From the NCBI GenBank assembly GCA_900557035.1, contig USRA01000094.1, positions 1 through 5,433 on the forward strand: a DNA stretch of 5,433 bases, in the 5' to 3' direction. The notes under the pieces are model-generated. The model was not told the DNA's origin, did not search any database, and worked only from the letters and a program-made list of their open reading frames with translations. Made by a program: the position numbers and the translations under genes. The DNA comes from an uncultured Prevotella sp. GTDB taxonomy: Bacteria; Bacteroidota; Bacteroidia; Bacteroidales; Bacteroidaceae. The first letter of the stretch is position 1. Each line of letters opens with the position of its first letter. This document shows, piece by piece, positions 5,269 to 5,433 of the stretch.

Positions 5269-5383
5269 GAAGAGAGGCTAGAGAATTCAGATTCAAGACA
5301 TTAAGTTAATACTCTTTTAAATACAAACAACTTACAAATATATGGTCTGAATTTATCACTCAGCGTGAAAACTACATAAAAGG

Positions 5384-5423
5384 GGGTGTGTCATAAGTCT
5401 ATGGCGCACCCTTTTCGTTTTTT
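5384..5423 (+). terminator. Rho-independent terminator of the small lipoprotein gene
   Basis: Arms 5384-5395 and 5400-5411 form a 12-bp stem with two G-U wobbles (T5389 and T5391) and an AGTC loop. T-runs follow at 5412-5415 and 5418-5423. It lies 115 nt after the stop, a fairly long 3' untranslated region in which I see no other gene or signal. Confidence 0.85.
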
Positions 5424-5433
5424 CTCCTTTTCC

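Overview
The window looks like a chromosomal housekeeping segment from a Bacteroidota gut-type bacterium, most likely the Prevotella/Segatella group. Three things in the sequence support this. Several promoters match the Bacteroides-type pattern (TTTG, 19-20 bp, TAnnTTTG). The tRNA gene lacks an encoded CCA end, and most genes lack a Shine-Dalgarno sequence. The gene content (RsmI, a type II thymidine kinase, an AI-2E-family permease and two small lipoproteins) also fits. The species assignment is inference.

Layout, left to right. A possible 3' tail of an upstream gene is followed closely by tadA (+), the tRNA adenosine-34 deaminase. tadA converges on a minus-strand pair, rsmI then a coiled-coil lipoprotein gene. 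A bidirectional hairpin terminator and a second, sequence-related hairpin lie between the two transcription units. rsmI (16S rRNA C1402 2'-O-methyltransferase) and tdk (thymidine kinase, +) are divergent and share a 96-bp intergenic region in which two promoters overlap on opposite strands. tdk is followed by an AI-2E-family membrane protein gene; the 121-bp gap between them carries two 28-bp arrays of degenerate heptamers. Next comes tRNA-Lys(UUU) with its own promoter and a strong terminator. After an A-rich leader with a hairpin and four 21-bp repeats comes a small secreted lipoprotein gene of uncharacterised, possibly DUF4840-like, type. It is closed by a terminator at the right edge.

The genes do not form one dedicated pathway. 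tadA, rsmI and tRNA-Lys all serve translation (wobble inosine, decoding-site rRNA methylation, lysine decoding), tdk serves pyrimidine salvage, and three products are envelope proteins. I see no mobile element gene, CRISPR array, toxin-antitoxin pair or defence system. The most distinctive content is non-coding: the 21-bp repeats that run into a start codon, the heptamer arrays, the duplicated hairpin and the overlapping divergent promoters.
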